A DNA stretch of 61,242 nt, taken from Promethearchaeota archaeon (GTDB taxonomy: Archaea > Asgardarchaeota > Lokiarchaeia > Sigyniarchaeales > SOKP01). The stretch is from the NCBI GenBank assembly GCA_019057865.1, contig JAHLWP010000024.1:1-61242 (forward strand), in the 5' to 3' direction. The notes beneath the pieces were generated by a model. That model searched no databases. It worked only from the letters and a program-made list of their open reading frames with translations, and had not been told where the DNA came from. Positions 1 through 8,309 of this stretch are shown one piece after another. Both the position numbers and the translations under genes were made by a program. Each line of letters starts with the position of its first letter. Within the stretch, counting starts at the first letter, position 1.

Positions 1-174
1 AGTTTCGGAGCGGGATACTATGATATGGTTCTGGTAAAATATGGTATTGCAGAACGACCTCCTTCTGACGAGCTTATAATGATCCTTATTATAGTTGTGT
101 CAATAGCGAGTGTAGTTGGTGTAGGTATTGCAATAACATACTTTATTAGGAAAAAACGGAAAATAGTAGAATAG
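1..174 (+). CDS. C-terminal end of a beta-propeller surface protein (5' end outside window)
   Basis: The reading frame is open from base 1 to a TAG at 172-174 and encodes the last ~57 residues of a protein like the one at 390-1748. It holds the end of a propeller repeat (SFGAG..DMVLVKY), a short linker, one membrane span and a basic RKKRK tail. Bases 1-228 match 1575-1802 with very few differences, including about 54 bases beyond the stop. This is therefore the upstream member of a recent tandem duplication. It is probably anchored outside the cell by the C-terminal span. Confidence 0.85.
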   Translation, partial: SFGAGYYDMVLVKYGIAERPPSDELIMILIIVVSIASVVGVGIAITYFIRKKRKIVE

Positions 175-389
175 TTAAATCTATATTTTTTACTTTAATT
201 TTTCTTTCTTATTTTTCTCTAAAGTATTAAAAAAAGAATTTAAAATCAGTATTTATTTTTCTTTTAACTGTTTCGCGATATTTTGGGCCTTGTCATTCTT
301 TAGATTTTTTCAATCTCCAAATTTATAAATAGAAGAATTGCTTAATATTTCTATAATCCAAAAATGTAAAAAAAGTTAAGGAAACGAAC

Positions 390-1748
390 ATGAAGACTGA
401 TAAAATCTATTTAGTAATATTTATGTTAATATTGTATTTTAGTTTCCTATTACAAGGAACTACTATTATCACTAACCTACAAGATAAGAAGGATAACAAG
501 AATGTTGTACTCCCTTTAATTGCGAATAAGGCACTTATATATGAATGGAATCGCACGTGGGGCGGATTAGGTGGTGATCTTGGCTTTGGAGTGGCGATGG
601 ATTCGTTAGATAATGTGTATCTTGCGGGGGTCACAGATAGTTTTGGAGCAGGAGGCGGTGATATGGTTCTGGTAAAATATGACGGAAACGGCGTGCAGCA
701 ATGGAATCAAACATGGGGCGGGATTGGTTTTGATTATGGTTATGGAGTGGTGGTGGATTCGTTAGATAATATGTACCTTGTTGGAGGTACAAGCAGTTTC
801 GGGGCGGGAAACAGTGATATGGTTCTGGTAAAATATGACGGAAACGGCGTGCAGCAATGGAATCACACATGGGGCGGAGGTGATGATGATTATGGTTATG
901 GAGTGGTGGTGGATTCGTTAGATAATGTGTACCTTGTTGGAGGTACAAGCAGTTTCGGAGCAGGAGGCGGTGATATGGTTCTGGTGAAGTATGATGGAAA
1001 CGGCATGCAGCAATGGAATCGTACATGGGGTGGGAGTGGTAATGATTATGGCAATGGAGTGGCGGTGGATTCGTTTGATAATGTGTTTGTTACGGGGACT
1101 ACATATAGTTTCGGAGCGGGAGGCGTTGATATGGTTCTGGTAAAATATGACGAAGACGGCGAGCAGCAATGGAATCGCACATGGGGTGGAGGTGATGGTG
1201 ATTATGGCTATGGAGTGGCGGTGGATTCGTTAGATAATGTGTATGTTGCAGGAGATACTTATAGTTTCGGAGCAGGAAACAGTGATATGGTTCTGGTGAA
1301 GTATGATGGAAACGGCATGCGGCAATGGAATCGCACATGGGGTGGAGCTTTTGGTGATATAGGTTATGGAGTGACGGTAGATTCGTCAGGTAAAGTGTAT
1401 CTTGCAGGAACCACAGGGAGTTTCGGAGCCGGATATGTAGATATGGTTCTGGTAAAATATGACGGAAACGGCGTGCAACAATGGAATTGTACGTGGGGCG
1501 GAGCTGATTATGATTTTGGTTATGGAGTGGCGGTAGATTCGTCAGATAATGTGTATCTTACGGGAACCACAGGGAGTTTCGGGGCCGGATACTTTGATAT
1601 GGTTCTGGTAAAATATGGTATTGCAGAACGACCTCCTTCTGACGAGCTTATAATGATCCTTATTATAGTTGTGTCAATAGCGAGTGTAGTTGGTGTAGGT
1701 ATTGCAATAACATACTTTATTAGGAAAAAACGGAAAATAGTAGAATAG
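390..1748 (+). CDS. Secreted seven-repeat beta-propeller protein, membrane-anchored
   Basis: This 452-residue protein has a hydrophobic N-terminus (residues ~6-24), which fits a signal peptide or anchor. Seven head-to-tail repeats of exactly 52 residues start at Trp53 (consensus WNRTWGG...GYGVAVDS.DNVYL.GTT.SFGAG..DMVLVKYDGNG.QQ). One membrane span (~421-444) and a basic tail (RKKRK) follow. The repeats resemble the SBBP/NHL-type beta-propeller family, and seven suit a closed propeller. The likely place is the outer face of the membrane. No catalytic residues are evident; binding or adhesion is inferred. The gene is the downstream member of a tandem pair with 1-174. Confidence 0.9.
   Translation: MKTDKIYLVIFMLILYFSFLLQGTTIITNLQDKKDNKNVVLPLIANKALIYEWNRTWGGLGGDLGFGVAMDSLDNVYLAGVTDSFGAGGGDMVLVKYDGNGVQQWNQTWGGIGFDYGYGVVVDSLDNMYLVGGTSSFGAGNSDMVLVKYDGNGVQQWNHTWGGGDDDYGYGVVVDSLDNVYLVGGTSSFGAGGGDMVLVKYDGNGMQQWNRTWGGSGNDYGNGVAVDSFDNVFVTGTTYSFGAGGVDMVLVKYDEDGEQQWNRTWGGGDGDYGYGVAVDSLDNVYVAGDTYSFGAGNSDMVLVKYDGNGMRQWNRTWGGAFGDIGYGVTVDSSGKVYLAGTTGSFGAGYVDMVLVKYDGNGVQQWNCTWGGADYDFGYGVAVDSSDNVYLTGTTGSFGAGYFDMVLVKYGIAERPPSDELIMILIIVVSIASVVGVGIAITYFIRKKRKIVE
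546..1637 (+). repeat. Seven tandem 156-bp repeats inside the propeller gene
   Basis: Units of 156 bp start at each TGGAAT (Trp-Asn) codon pair. Long identical runs recur, for example gatatggttctggtaaaata in most units, while a short stretch after TWGG and another in the middle vary. Such near-identity implies recent unit duplication or gene conversion, so copy number may differ between strains and assemblies may collapse here. Confidence 0.9.
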
Positions 1749-1763
1749 TTAAATCTATATTTT

Positions 1764-1970
1764 TTACTTTAATTTTTCTTTCTTATTTTTCTCTAGAGTA
1801 TGATCACTAATTTTTAGTTCATTAAAGATATCAGGGAAGTTGTCAAAAAGTTCAGTAATTCTTTGCTTCAATGCATTCTTTTGAAGTGAGGGAAGTATGG
1901 GCTGTAAGAGGGATAACAAGTTTTCAAAAAAATCAATTCCTTTCTTTGATAAATTATAATGACATTTTAT
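1764..1970 (-). pseudogene. Tail of a winged-helix-like regulator, 5' end missing
   Basis: Read leftwards, this stretch is open for 68 codons to a TAA at 1764-1766. It begins IKCHYNLSKKGIDFFENLL, which resembles the wing and last helix of PadR/MarR-like winged-helix regulators (Y.LSKKG..FFE.L). A charged helix and a Lys-rich end follow. There is no start codon: in-frame TGA (1971-1973) and TAA (1995-1997) lie just upstream. The same tail sequence follows the duplicated propeller gene at 175-228, so it was partly copied with it. It overlaps 1871-2185 on the other strand; only one of the two is likely coding there. The regulator assignment is tentative. Confidence 0.35.
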
Positions 1971-2185
1971 TCAAGTGGGGATTATTAGGGAGTCTTAAAA
2001 AATCAATCCCTTTAGAATTTCGTAGTTTTTATTTAGGTTCCAAGGGATGGTCTCTGAAAAGATTTGCAGAAGAAATTGGAGCATTTAAAATTATAGAAAA
2101 CGCCCGCTGGTATAAAAAAGACTTAATAAATGAAAGAGGACCTGAGATCCTAAAAAGTCTAAGAAAAGAATATAAAATCGAATAA
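1871..2185 (+). CDS. Hypothetical protein, possibly a fragment
   Basis: This is a 104-residue frame starting ATG and ending TAA. The C-terminal half (from ~GWSLKRFAEEIG, with AFKIIENARWYKKDLI after it) has the composition of a real helical protein. The first ~45 residues lie antisense to the coding-like minus-strand remnant at 1764-1970. I suspect only 2030-2185 descends from a real gene, exposed by rearrangement. I recognise no family. Confidence 0.25.
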   Translation: MHSFEVREVWAVRGITSFQKNQFLSLINYNDILFKWGLLGSLKKSIPLEFRSFYLGSKGWSLKRFAEEIGAFKIIENARWYKKDLINERGPEILKSLRKEYKIE

Positions 2186-2819
2186 TTTTAAATAAGGGAG
2201 CAAGAAAGGATAAATTATGAGAATGGTCCTGAGTAGAAAGTCATTCGATTCAACTTAAGGTGGAAAATCAAATTTAATATCTCCAAATGGAAGTCTCTTA
2301 CCAGTAATGAAAGCAAATTAGCAAGTTATTAGAACATTATAAAATGTAAGAAGTAAGATATAACGTTATTTAATGTGTTCTTTCAAGAACATTTTAATCT
2401 CATTCATATACTCTTTTTTCTTTGAAGGATCTGCCCAAGTTCGAGAATCTAGAAACTCCTTTCCACCGTCTTGATGATTTATCCCGAATTCTAGAAAAGT
2501 AACTAATATACCGCTCTTGTCGCACCCGTTTTTCCACCGTTCCATAATTCAGTATAGAATGGTATTATCCATAAAATTTATTATTTTAAATTTCCAATAA
2601 GAAGAGTAAAAAGAAAAAATAAAGAAAAGGAAAGTATTTGGTGTTTTTTGATAGCAGCTCAAGAATAAAGTTGTTGCTCTTTGACGATCTTCGATTATAA
2701 TGAGTAAAACTATTTTTTCAAGATTTATATTTAAAGCATAACGCTATGAATTCCAAATCATTTTTTACATGCAATTTATTAAAAAAAGATTAATTGTTCA
2801 TTAATATTAATACATTCCA
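2186..2819. other. Gene-poor stretch holding one small remnant
   Basis: Apart from the minus-strand remnant at 2366-2572, I see no supported gene here. The rest is A+T-rich. The part just before 2820 has no clear ribosome binding site, so the next gene may be leaderless. Confidence 0.5.
2366..2572 (-). pseudogene. Small ORF with an in-frame TGA, family unknown
   Basis: Reading leftwards from ATG at 2570-2572, the frame gives MDNTILY, a TGA at 2549-2551, then IMERWKNGCDKSGILV and LEFGINHQDGGKEF to a TAA at 2366. A second ATG at 2543-2545 would give a 59-residue product without the TGA. The composition is protein-like, with Trp, Gly and His clusters and an amphipathic C-terminal helix. I do not recognise the family. 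It lies in a stretch of gene remnants, so a decayed fragment is likely; read-through of the TGA is the alternative. Confidence 0.35.
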
Positions 2820-3478
2820 TTGATGGTGAAAAAAATTAGTGATATTCAAAACAATCTGGATTGGCTTTTTAAATCTAATAAAGATAAAAATGATTTTATA
2901 AATTATTTAAAGAAAAATTACCCAGACATAGCTAAAATCACTTCAGATTTAGTGGATAAATTAAAGCATTACAATATAAAAGGAATCCAAGAAAAATTTA
3001 GTGAAAATATGGGATTTAATGGGGATATCTCTCATGTTAATTTTTTATCCAAGATTAAAGAGTTAGAAGTGGGGCTTTTTCTTGCTGGAAAAGGTGAACG
3101 GGTGCAGTTTTTAGAAGGTCAAAACAGTCCAGATTTAATATCTGGGATTAGTTGTTATAATAGAATTTGGGAAGTGAAAACGATATATGACTCACAATTT
3201 ATCTCTAACCTTTTCATAAACGGTAATGAGATTATTAGAAGCTGGAATAAAAGAGTAGAAGTAAAAGTTGGACTAAGTTTAAGTCTTTCAGGATTCTTAC
3301 CAAGAAGGAATTATCATGGTTATCACAATAATCTGATACTGGAGAAGCAAAATCTATGCAAGTTATTACACAAGAACAGCAATTTATTCAAGAAACTAAG
3401 GGATATTGTCCTTATTGCGGAACTCCTGTAAGTTCAAAAGAAGCTCTATTTTGTAAGTATTGTGGAACTAAATTATAA
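2820..3478 (+). pseudogene. PD-(D/E)XK-like nuclease with C-terminal zinc ribbon, frameshifted
   Basis: Frame 1 (2820-3431, 203 residues) is mostly helical up to ~residue 85. It then shows a restriction-endonuclease-like core: a Glu in the helix ELEVGLFLAGKGERV, SPDLI (~100-104) and WEVKTIYD (~119-126), matching the E...PD...ExK pattern. After about base 3332 another frame becomes protein-like. It runs through SDTGEAKSMQ to a zinc ribbon with two Cys pairs, CPYCG and FCKYCG, ending TAA at 3478. Nuclease plus zinc ribbon makes sense as one protein, so a single frameshift near 3320-3332 probably breaks it. Alternatively a 40-residue zinc-ribbon protein starts at 3356. The substrate is unknown. 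Confidence 0.5.
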
Positions 3479-3901
3479 TTTTTTTTATATAACTTTAATG
3501 TTGATTAAAAAAAAATTAAAAAATTATTGAAATATAAAAATACTAAATAATTCGTTAGTTTAAAAATAAATTTTTACTTTTTGAGAATTGCATTTACTTA
3601 GACAGTAACAATTTTCTTAATTTATTTGGTCAAATCTTTTATTTTCTAATTTTTTAAAATATTTTTTATAAATAATATTCAAATGGTTCTCTGTTGTTCT
3701 ATATATTTTTGGTAAATTTCCTTGATTCATTTCGGGTTTCCTTCCTTCCCTCTGCAAGGAGAAGAATACTTGCTCGTCTTGTATACTTTCTTCATTTTTA
3801 CACATTACAATAGTAGATCCTTTCTTGCTTTATAAATAAAAAATTTTTTCTAGAATTATCTGATTTAACTTAATAGAAAAATTTCAGAATTAGCTAAATA
3901 T
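3479..3901. other. A+T-rich intergenic region with one doubtful small ORF
   Basis: This region lies between the nuclease remnant and the hypothetical gene at 3902. The only candidate is a 62-codon frame on the minus strand at 3617-3805. It is preceded by a TATA-like TTTATAAA and has two charged helices but no recognisable family. I see no RNA gene and no clear repeat. Confidence 0.4.
3617..3805 (-). CDS. Hypothetical small protein
   Basis: The 62-residue frame begins MCKNEESIQDEQVFFSLQ and ends in a Lys/Asn-rich helix. TTTATAAA about 25 bases upstream on this strand (3827-3834) could be a promoter. No motif is recognised, and A+T-rich low-complexity composition makes chance coding possible. 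Confidence 0.22.
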   Translation of the reverse strand: MCKNEESIQDEQVFFSLQREGRKPEMNQGNLPKIYRTTENHLNIIYKKYFKKLENKRFDQIN

Positions 3902-4771
3902 TTGAAGGAATTTTCAATAAATCATCTTTTTTTCAAAAAATTTCTCGATATTTTAATTGATATTATAGATGTATTAGAAGAACGAAATGAAATTGTATAT
4001 CTTGGAGTTATTTTAGAAAGTTATAACCTAAATTCAATTGAAGACATTGACATTTTAAAAAAAATTCGTAGTAAAATAAGAATATATGTTGAGATGGGAA
4101 TTTATGATGAGATCAATCGAGTTTATTCAAATATTGATAGTATTATTCAAGGAAAAATAAATCAAAAAAGGGAAATGGATATTTTATTTAGAAAAAGTTT
4201 AAACCGTTTAAGTGTGATAACTAAACAAGATTTAGATCAAATACAATCATTTCTTAACACAGATTGGAAGCAAATAAAGAAAGATTATGGTGATGAGGAG
4301 TTAAATCAACAATTAAGACTTTTATTCCATTATTTAGGATTTGAAGTAATTCCCATAGAAATGATTATGCAAAATGAAAAATATAAGTCTTTAACTCAAT
4401 CCCCTCATCCAGATGTTATTTTATGCGATTTTTCATTAAATATAATCGTAATTATGGAAGAAGAGACTAAATTAGATAAGACAGTATTATATAAAAAAGA
4501 GGCTATAAAATTATTAATCGATGTATTTGCACCTTTGTTCTATGATAAAAATAATATCATATTTCAATACCTAGCAAGAACAATTAGTTCAGGCATAGAA
4601 AAATTAGACCAGCCACCAAATATCATCCCTCAAAAAGAATTCATGGCATTATTAAGTCAAATTTTTGGCGAGATACTCCTTGTCGAGAACATTTTTAAAA
4701 ATGATGAATTAAAAGAGAATTTAAAGTATTGTATTGACATAATTAAAGGAGATATAAGTTTACAATATTAA
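3902..4771 (+). CDS. Hypothetical protein with a weak nuclease-like core
   Basis: This 289-residue protein starts with TTG; the first ATG in frame is far inside. Helical sequence covers residues 1-130. It is followed by LLFHYLGFEVIPIE and then HPDVILCDFSLNIIVIMEEE, which has the order of a PD-(D/E)XK-like core (PD, then acidic residues on a beta strand) but with EEETK in place of a clean ExK. The rest is helical. No family is recognised; the nuclease idea is weak. It lies downstream of another nuclease-like remnant, in accessory DNA. Confidence 0.6.
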   Translation: MKEFSINHLFFKKFLDILIDIIDVLEERNEIVYLGVILESYNLNSIEDIDILKKIRSKIRIYVEMGIYDEINRVYSNIDSIIQGKINQKREMDILFRKSLNRLSVITKQDLDQIQSFLNTDWKQIKKDYGDEELNQQLRLLFHYLGFEVIPIEMIMQNEKYKSLTQSPHPDVILCDFSLNIIVIMEEETKLDKTVLYKKEAIKLLIDVFAPLFYDKNNIIFQYLARTISSGIEKLDQPPNIIPQKEFMALLSQIFGEILLVENIFKNDELKENLKYCIDIIKGDISLQY

Positions 4772-5110
4772 TTACCTCCTTTTATCTAATTAAATCAAAA
4801 TCTTCATTACATTGGGAGCATTCACTACTTCCCAATTTTTTTAGGGAACACTTTTTAAAAATATTCAAATGTATCTAATAAAACAGAAATTTTTAGGTAG
4901 ATACAAAATTTGTTGATAATTTTAGCTTTTAGTGTGAATTTATTTATTTTTAAAAAAAATTATTATAAGTATAAAAAATTATTATTTTAAGGGTGAGTAT
5001 TTAATATCAAATAGTCAAGAGTTCAACTTAGAAAAATTTATATTGGGATATTGTCATAAGGCAAGTAAAGGAACTGATAAAGGAATTTATTACTAACTAA
5101 TTTCATTTTC
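4772..5110. other. Intergenic region before the MBL gene
   Basis: No supported gene lies here. A minus-strand 28-codon frame (4782-4868) has three Cys but no good start. The motif ggtagatacaaaattt at ~4895 recurs as ggtggatacaaaattc at ~6189 on the other side of the MBL gene. Confidence 0.4.
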
Positions 5111-5120
5111 TTATAAAATA
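5111..5120 (+). promoter_or_regulatory. TATA box of the MBL-fold gene
   Basis: TTATAAAATA lies 56-65 bases before the chosen ATG at 5176. It fits an archaeal TATA element; no clear BRE was scored. Confidence 0.35.
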
Positions 5121-5175
5121 GATGGAAAGAAAAAGGATGTAAAATTTACACTTGTTATTGGTGGAAAATCTACTA

Positions 5176-6096
5176 ATGAAAGAAATAAATAATGATATTT
5201 ATATTATTAAACCTTATAAGCTTGGAGATATTGATTGTTCAGTATACTTAATTGACACTAAAGATATCGATGGATTAATTTCAATTGACCCAGGCTTGTA
5301 TATTGAACCAATTAAAAATATTAGACAATACGGTTTTAATCCTAAAAATATTAAACATTGCCTAATAACACATGGACATCTAGATCATTTCGGTGTTTGT
5401 TATAAACTTAAGAAAATCAATCCCGATATTAATTATTATATTCATAAGTTGGATGCCGAAAAGGTTGAGCAAATACCTTATGATGATAATATTGAGAATT
5501 ATTATAAGGGATTTGAGTACAAACCCGTCAAAATAACAAAAAAACTTCAGGTAGATAATGAAATTTTAAAATTCGGGGATTATGAAATCAAATGTATTCA
5601 TATTCCAGGGCATACCCCCGGATCAGTAGCCTATTATTTAGAAACTGATAATTCAAAAATCATCTTTGGTGGAGATATCTGTGGAGCTACCCTACAACTT
5701 AGTGGTGGAGATTTAACAAAATATATCAAATCAATGCAGAAACTCCTTGAATTAGATATAGATATACTCTGTGATGGACATCTAAATGTCATAAAACCTG
5801 CAGAAAAAGTTATAGAATTTATTCAAATATGTATAAAGATGAATAAATATCTTCATATTATTTTAGAGGAGGAGCCTAATAACATAAAAGTTTGGTATGA
5901 TTTAACATTATTAGAATATGAATTAGGTTTATATGACAATGCTTTAGATTTCTGTAATTATTTATTAGAAATTAATCCTAATAATTCTGAAGCTAAAGAG
6001 CTTCTTAAAAAGATCAAGAAGCATAATCCACCAAAATTCGAATTTGTCAAAAACTATATTAAAAAGTATTTTGGTAATCAAATAAACAGTAAATAA
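5176..6096 (+). CDS. MBL-fold metallohydrolase with C-terminal TPR-like repeat
   Basis: This is a metallo-beta-lactamase-fold hydrolase of the glyoxalase II/flavoprotein type. The dinuclear metal motif THGHLDHFG is at ~residues 70-78, followed by HIPGHTPGS, GGDICG and a final CDGHLN. The last ~65 residues form a helical pair (VWYDLTLLEYELGLYDNALD and DFCNYLLEINPNNSEAKEL) typical of a TPR. ATG 5176 is preferred over the TTG at 5152 because it is an ATG and puts the first strand at the usual distance. The substrate is unknown; the TPR suggests a partner protein. Confidence 0.85.
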   Translation: MKEINNDIYIIKPYKLGDIDCSVYLIDTKDIDGLISIDPGLYIEPIKNIRQYGFNPKNIKHCLITHGHLDHFGVCYKLKKINPDINYYIHKLDAEKVEQIPYDDNIENYYKGFEYKPVKITKKLQVDNEILKFGDYEIKCIHIPGHTPGSVAYYLETDNSKIIFGGDICGATLQLSGGDLTKYIKSMQKLLELDIDILCDGHLNVIKPAEKVIEFIQICIKMNKYLHIILEEEPNNIKVWYDLTLLEYELGLYDNALDFCNYLLEINPNNSEAKELLKKIKKHNPPKFEFVKNYIKKYFGNQINSK

Positions 6097-6417
6097 AGAA
6101 AAATCAAATTTTTGTTTGTCTTTCAATTTTAAAAAAATTCTAATATTAATTCTTTATTCGTGAAACAGACATCCATTGAAAAAATTTGGGTGGATACAAA
6201 ATTCAGTGAAAAATGAACTATAGATAGCTTATTGAAATCTTAAATATTTTTACTTTTTTATTATTATTATTTTGCGAAAGCGAAAGTGAATTAAAAAAAA
6301 GCAGAACCTAAGTTAGTTATGCCAGCAATGTATGAAATTATTAAAGATAAATTTTCTGCTAATTAAGACTAACATTATAAAAAATAATCTATATAAAATT
6401 ATCATAACATAATAGAT
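6097..6417. other. Intergenic region, no gene seen
   Basis: A+T-rich spacer between convergent genes. It holds a copy of the ggtggatacaaaattc motif (~6189) and the short repeat gcgaaagcgaaagtgaa (~6275). No ORF or RNA gene is supported. Confidence 0.5.
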
Positions 6418-7122
6418 CTACCTGAATGACCAATAATCGCTAAATTTTCCTTTCAAATTAGCTCGTATTGTATTATATAATCCACTTTCCGCTTCTTTTA
6501 AATTATATTGTTCTAGAATCATTATTGCATGTTTAAAATTTTTCCTTGCCTTTTTAAATCTTGCTTCTCCTACCCAATCATATGTACCAATTTTGTCTAT
6601 TCCTGTTGTTACATTTACACTTATCTTTTTTAAATAAACTAATCCCATCCTATGATAAATTCTTACTCTCTCAGCATGTAATCCTAATTTCTCGAATATT
6701 TTTTCTGCTTCTTTAAAATGCTGAATAGCTCTACTTTTTTTATCCAAAATTTCACTGATCTTACCCAATTTAAAAGTATTTTCAGCAAGTAGTTTTAAAA
6801 ACTTTTTTTTGGGTATTTCTTTGTTAGATCTATAATACGCGTCGTAAGCATCATTTAATAACCCTTGCTTAAAATTAAAGTCACCTAGTAATTTGTAAAA
6901 TTCATAAGGTGTTGGAAAATCAGAATATTTTTTACTAAATTCTATAGCTTCTTGAATATATTTTAAACCTAGTTCATAGGCTTCAATTTTATAGCATAAT
7001 TTCCCTAGATTTAGTAATATATGAAAAATCTCTGACGTATTCGCTGAATTTTTAGCCAATTCTAACTCTTTTTCATATTTTGATAATTCTTCAAGAGGAT
7101 TTTCAGTATTTGGATTACCCAT
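6418..7122 (-). CDS. TPR-repeat protein
   Basis: This 234-residue, all-helical protein has at least four TPR-like units. Examples are ILLNLGKLCYKIEAYELGLK, YKLLGDFNFKQGLLNDAYDA, AENTFKLGKISEILDKKSRA and YHRMGLVYLKK, with the usual small and aromatic positions. There is no signal peptide or membrane span, so it is probably a cytoplasmic scaffold. The start ATG follows a weak purine run. The partner is unknown; it converges with the MBL/TPR gene. Confidence 0.75.
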   Translation of the reverse strand: MGNPNTENPLEELSKYEKELELAKNSANTSEIFHILLNLGKLCYKIEAYELGLKYIQEAIEFSKKYSDFPTPYEFYKLLGDFNFKQGLLNDAYDAYYRSNKEIPKKKFLKLLAENTFKLGKISEILDKKSRAIQHFKEAEKIFEKLGLHAERVRIYHRMGLVYLKKISVNVTTGIDKIGTYDWVGEARFKKARKNFKHAIMILEQYNLKEAESGLYNTIRANLKGKFSDYWSFR

Positions 7123-7355
7123 ATAAAAATCACTTTATGTATTAATATTTTTTTGATTTAATTTAATTTCTTGAGTTACTAAGTTATTCTTTTTATAAAA
7201 TTTTTTATTGTTTAGAAAGATGGGCCTCTCATTTTAATGAAAGTGATCCAAAAATGGGGGGACAGAAAAATTAATCAGCCTTAAAATCGAAATTTAAACC
7301 AATTGATGCAAATCTAGCACCTTATATATAGAATTCGTTTCGGAGTTCATTTTAT

Positions 7356-7835
7356 TCACCTTATATGCTCTCTTGTAATACTATTTGGTTTTTGAAGAAA
7401 TAATTTGGTATCATGGTTGTTAAATTTATCAATTACATTCTCCATTTTCGATTCTTCTACGACTGTCTCATAGTCAAGATAGGGATCAGGAAATTTTTTT
7501 GCTTCCATATCATAGATAGGAATGGAGACCCGTTTAGTTGAAGGGTGAGGGCTAAAGATCCGAAATACGCCTCTTCCCATGCTTGAAGTATCGAGTAAAA
7601 TCGACATGAGATTTCTCTCATCAAACACCGATATTTTAAAGAGCTGATAGGGATGATAAATTCTTAATTTTTTCTTGATACTAAGTGGGATCTCTATTTT
7701 TCCTTTATAGATGGTGTATAAGAGTAAGCTCTGAAGCAAGGATTTAGAAAATTTAAATTTATCTCGAAGGGTACTTTTATCATCTTTTTTCAGGGTGCTA
7801 GAACCTTCCGAAAATACGTTCTTTATTTGCTTCAA
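7356..7835 (-). CDS. Hypothetical protein, overlaps upstream zinc protein gene
   Basis: This 159-residue protein is of unknown family. The first ~50 residues are Lys/Ser-rich and helical; the middle (~60-130) alternates strands and turns (LSIKKKLRIYHPYQLFKISV, then RGVFRIFSPHPSTK). Its start lies 38 bases inside the end of 7798-8235 on the same strand, so the two are probably co-transcribed and translationally coupled. It ends on TGA, which is uncommon in this window. Confidence 0.55.
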   Translation of the reverse strand: MKQIKNVFSEGSSTLKKDDKSTLRDKFKFSKSLLQSLLLYTIYKGKIEIPLSIKKKLRIYHPYQLFKISVFDERNLMSILLDTSSMGRGVFRIFSPHPSTKRVSIPIYDMEAKKFPDPYLDYETVVEESKMENVIDKFNNHDTKLFLQKPNSITREHIR

Positions 7836-8235
7836 ACTCTTCTCTATCTATTCCTGTTTCTCTATAAAATAGTCCTAAAAAGAACATAATTTTATCGTGT
7901 AATGTGCTTTCTGTTATATGACTAAAAATTTTTCGTAATCCGCTTTTAACTACCTCTTTAGGTACTTTATCGATAAATTCATTAATTGTATCATTTCTTA
8001 TTGTTTCATTAGCAGGGTTAAATAAAATCTCAGGTATTTCTGTCTGATTAAACAATGGTGAGAAGATTTTATCTATATACCACCTAATGTCCTCTAAAAG
8101 ATCGGTCTGACGAAACTCCTTTTCTAGATGTTTATAACATTCTTTGCAAAATACACAATCTCCTAACTTTATTACTTTTTTAGGAGGATACTTTTTCTTA
8201 CAATTATCACAAATTTCTAATTTCTCTTGATTCAT
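7798..8235 (-). CDS. Small zinc-binding protein, LIM/RING-like Cys pairs
   Basis: The 145-residue protein carries ICDNCKKKYPPKKV and VFCKECYKHLEKEF near its N-terminus. These two Cys-x2-Cys pairs, about 20 residues apart, should bind one zinc. The remainder is helical (DIRWYIDKIFSPLF, KEVVKSGLRKIFSHI). I recognise no family beyond the zinc knuckle. It is the first gene of a two-gene unit with 7356-7835. Confidence 0.6.
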   Translation of the reverse strand: MNQEKLEICDNCKKKYPPKKVIKLGDCVFCKECYKHLEKEFRQTDLLEDIRWYIDKIFSPLFNQTEIPEILFNPANETIRNDTINEFIDKVPKEVVKSGLRKIFSHITESTLHDKIMFFLGLFYRETGIDREEFEANKERIFGRF

Positions 8236-8309
8236 AGATAATGTTTTATCTAGGTTTTTCTTTTATAAATAAAAAAAGTTTTCTAATAGCTAAATTTGTA
8301 GGATGTTAT

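Noticed and set aside
407..1338. Minus-strand frames inside the propeller gene
   Set aside because: They are His/Pro-rich reverse readings of the 156-bp repeats and recur with the repeat period.
4782..4868. 28-codon minus-strand frame with CSLKKLGSSECSQC
   Set aside because: Only three Cys, a TTG start right after a stop, and no ribosome binding site; too weak to list as a gene, though it might be a zinc-finger remnant.
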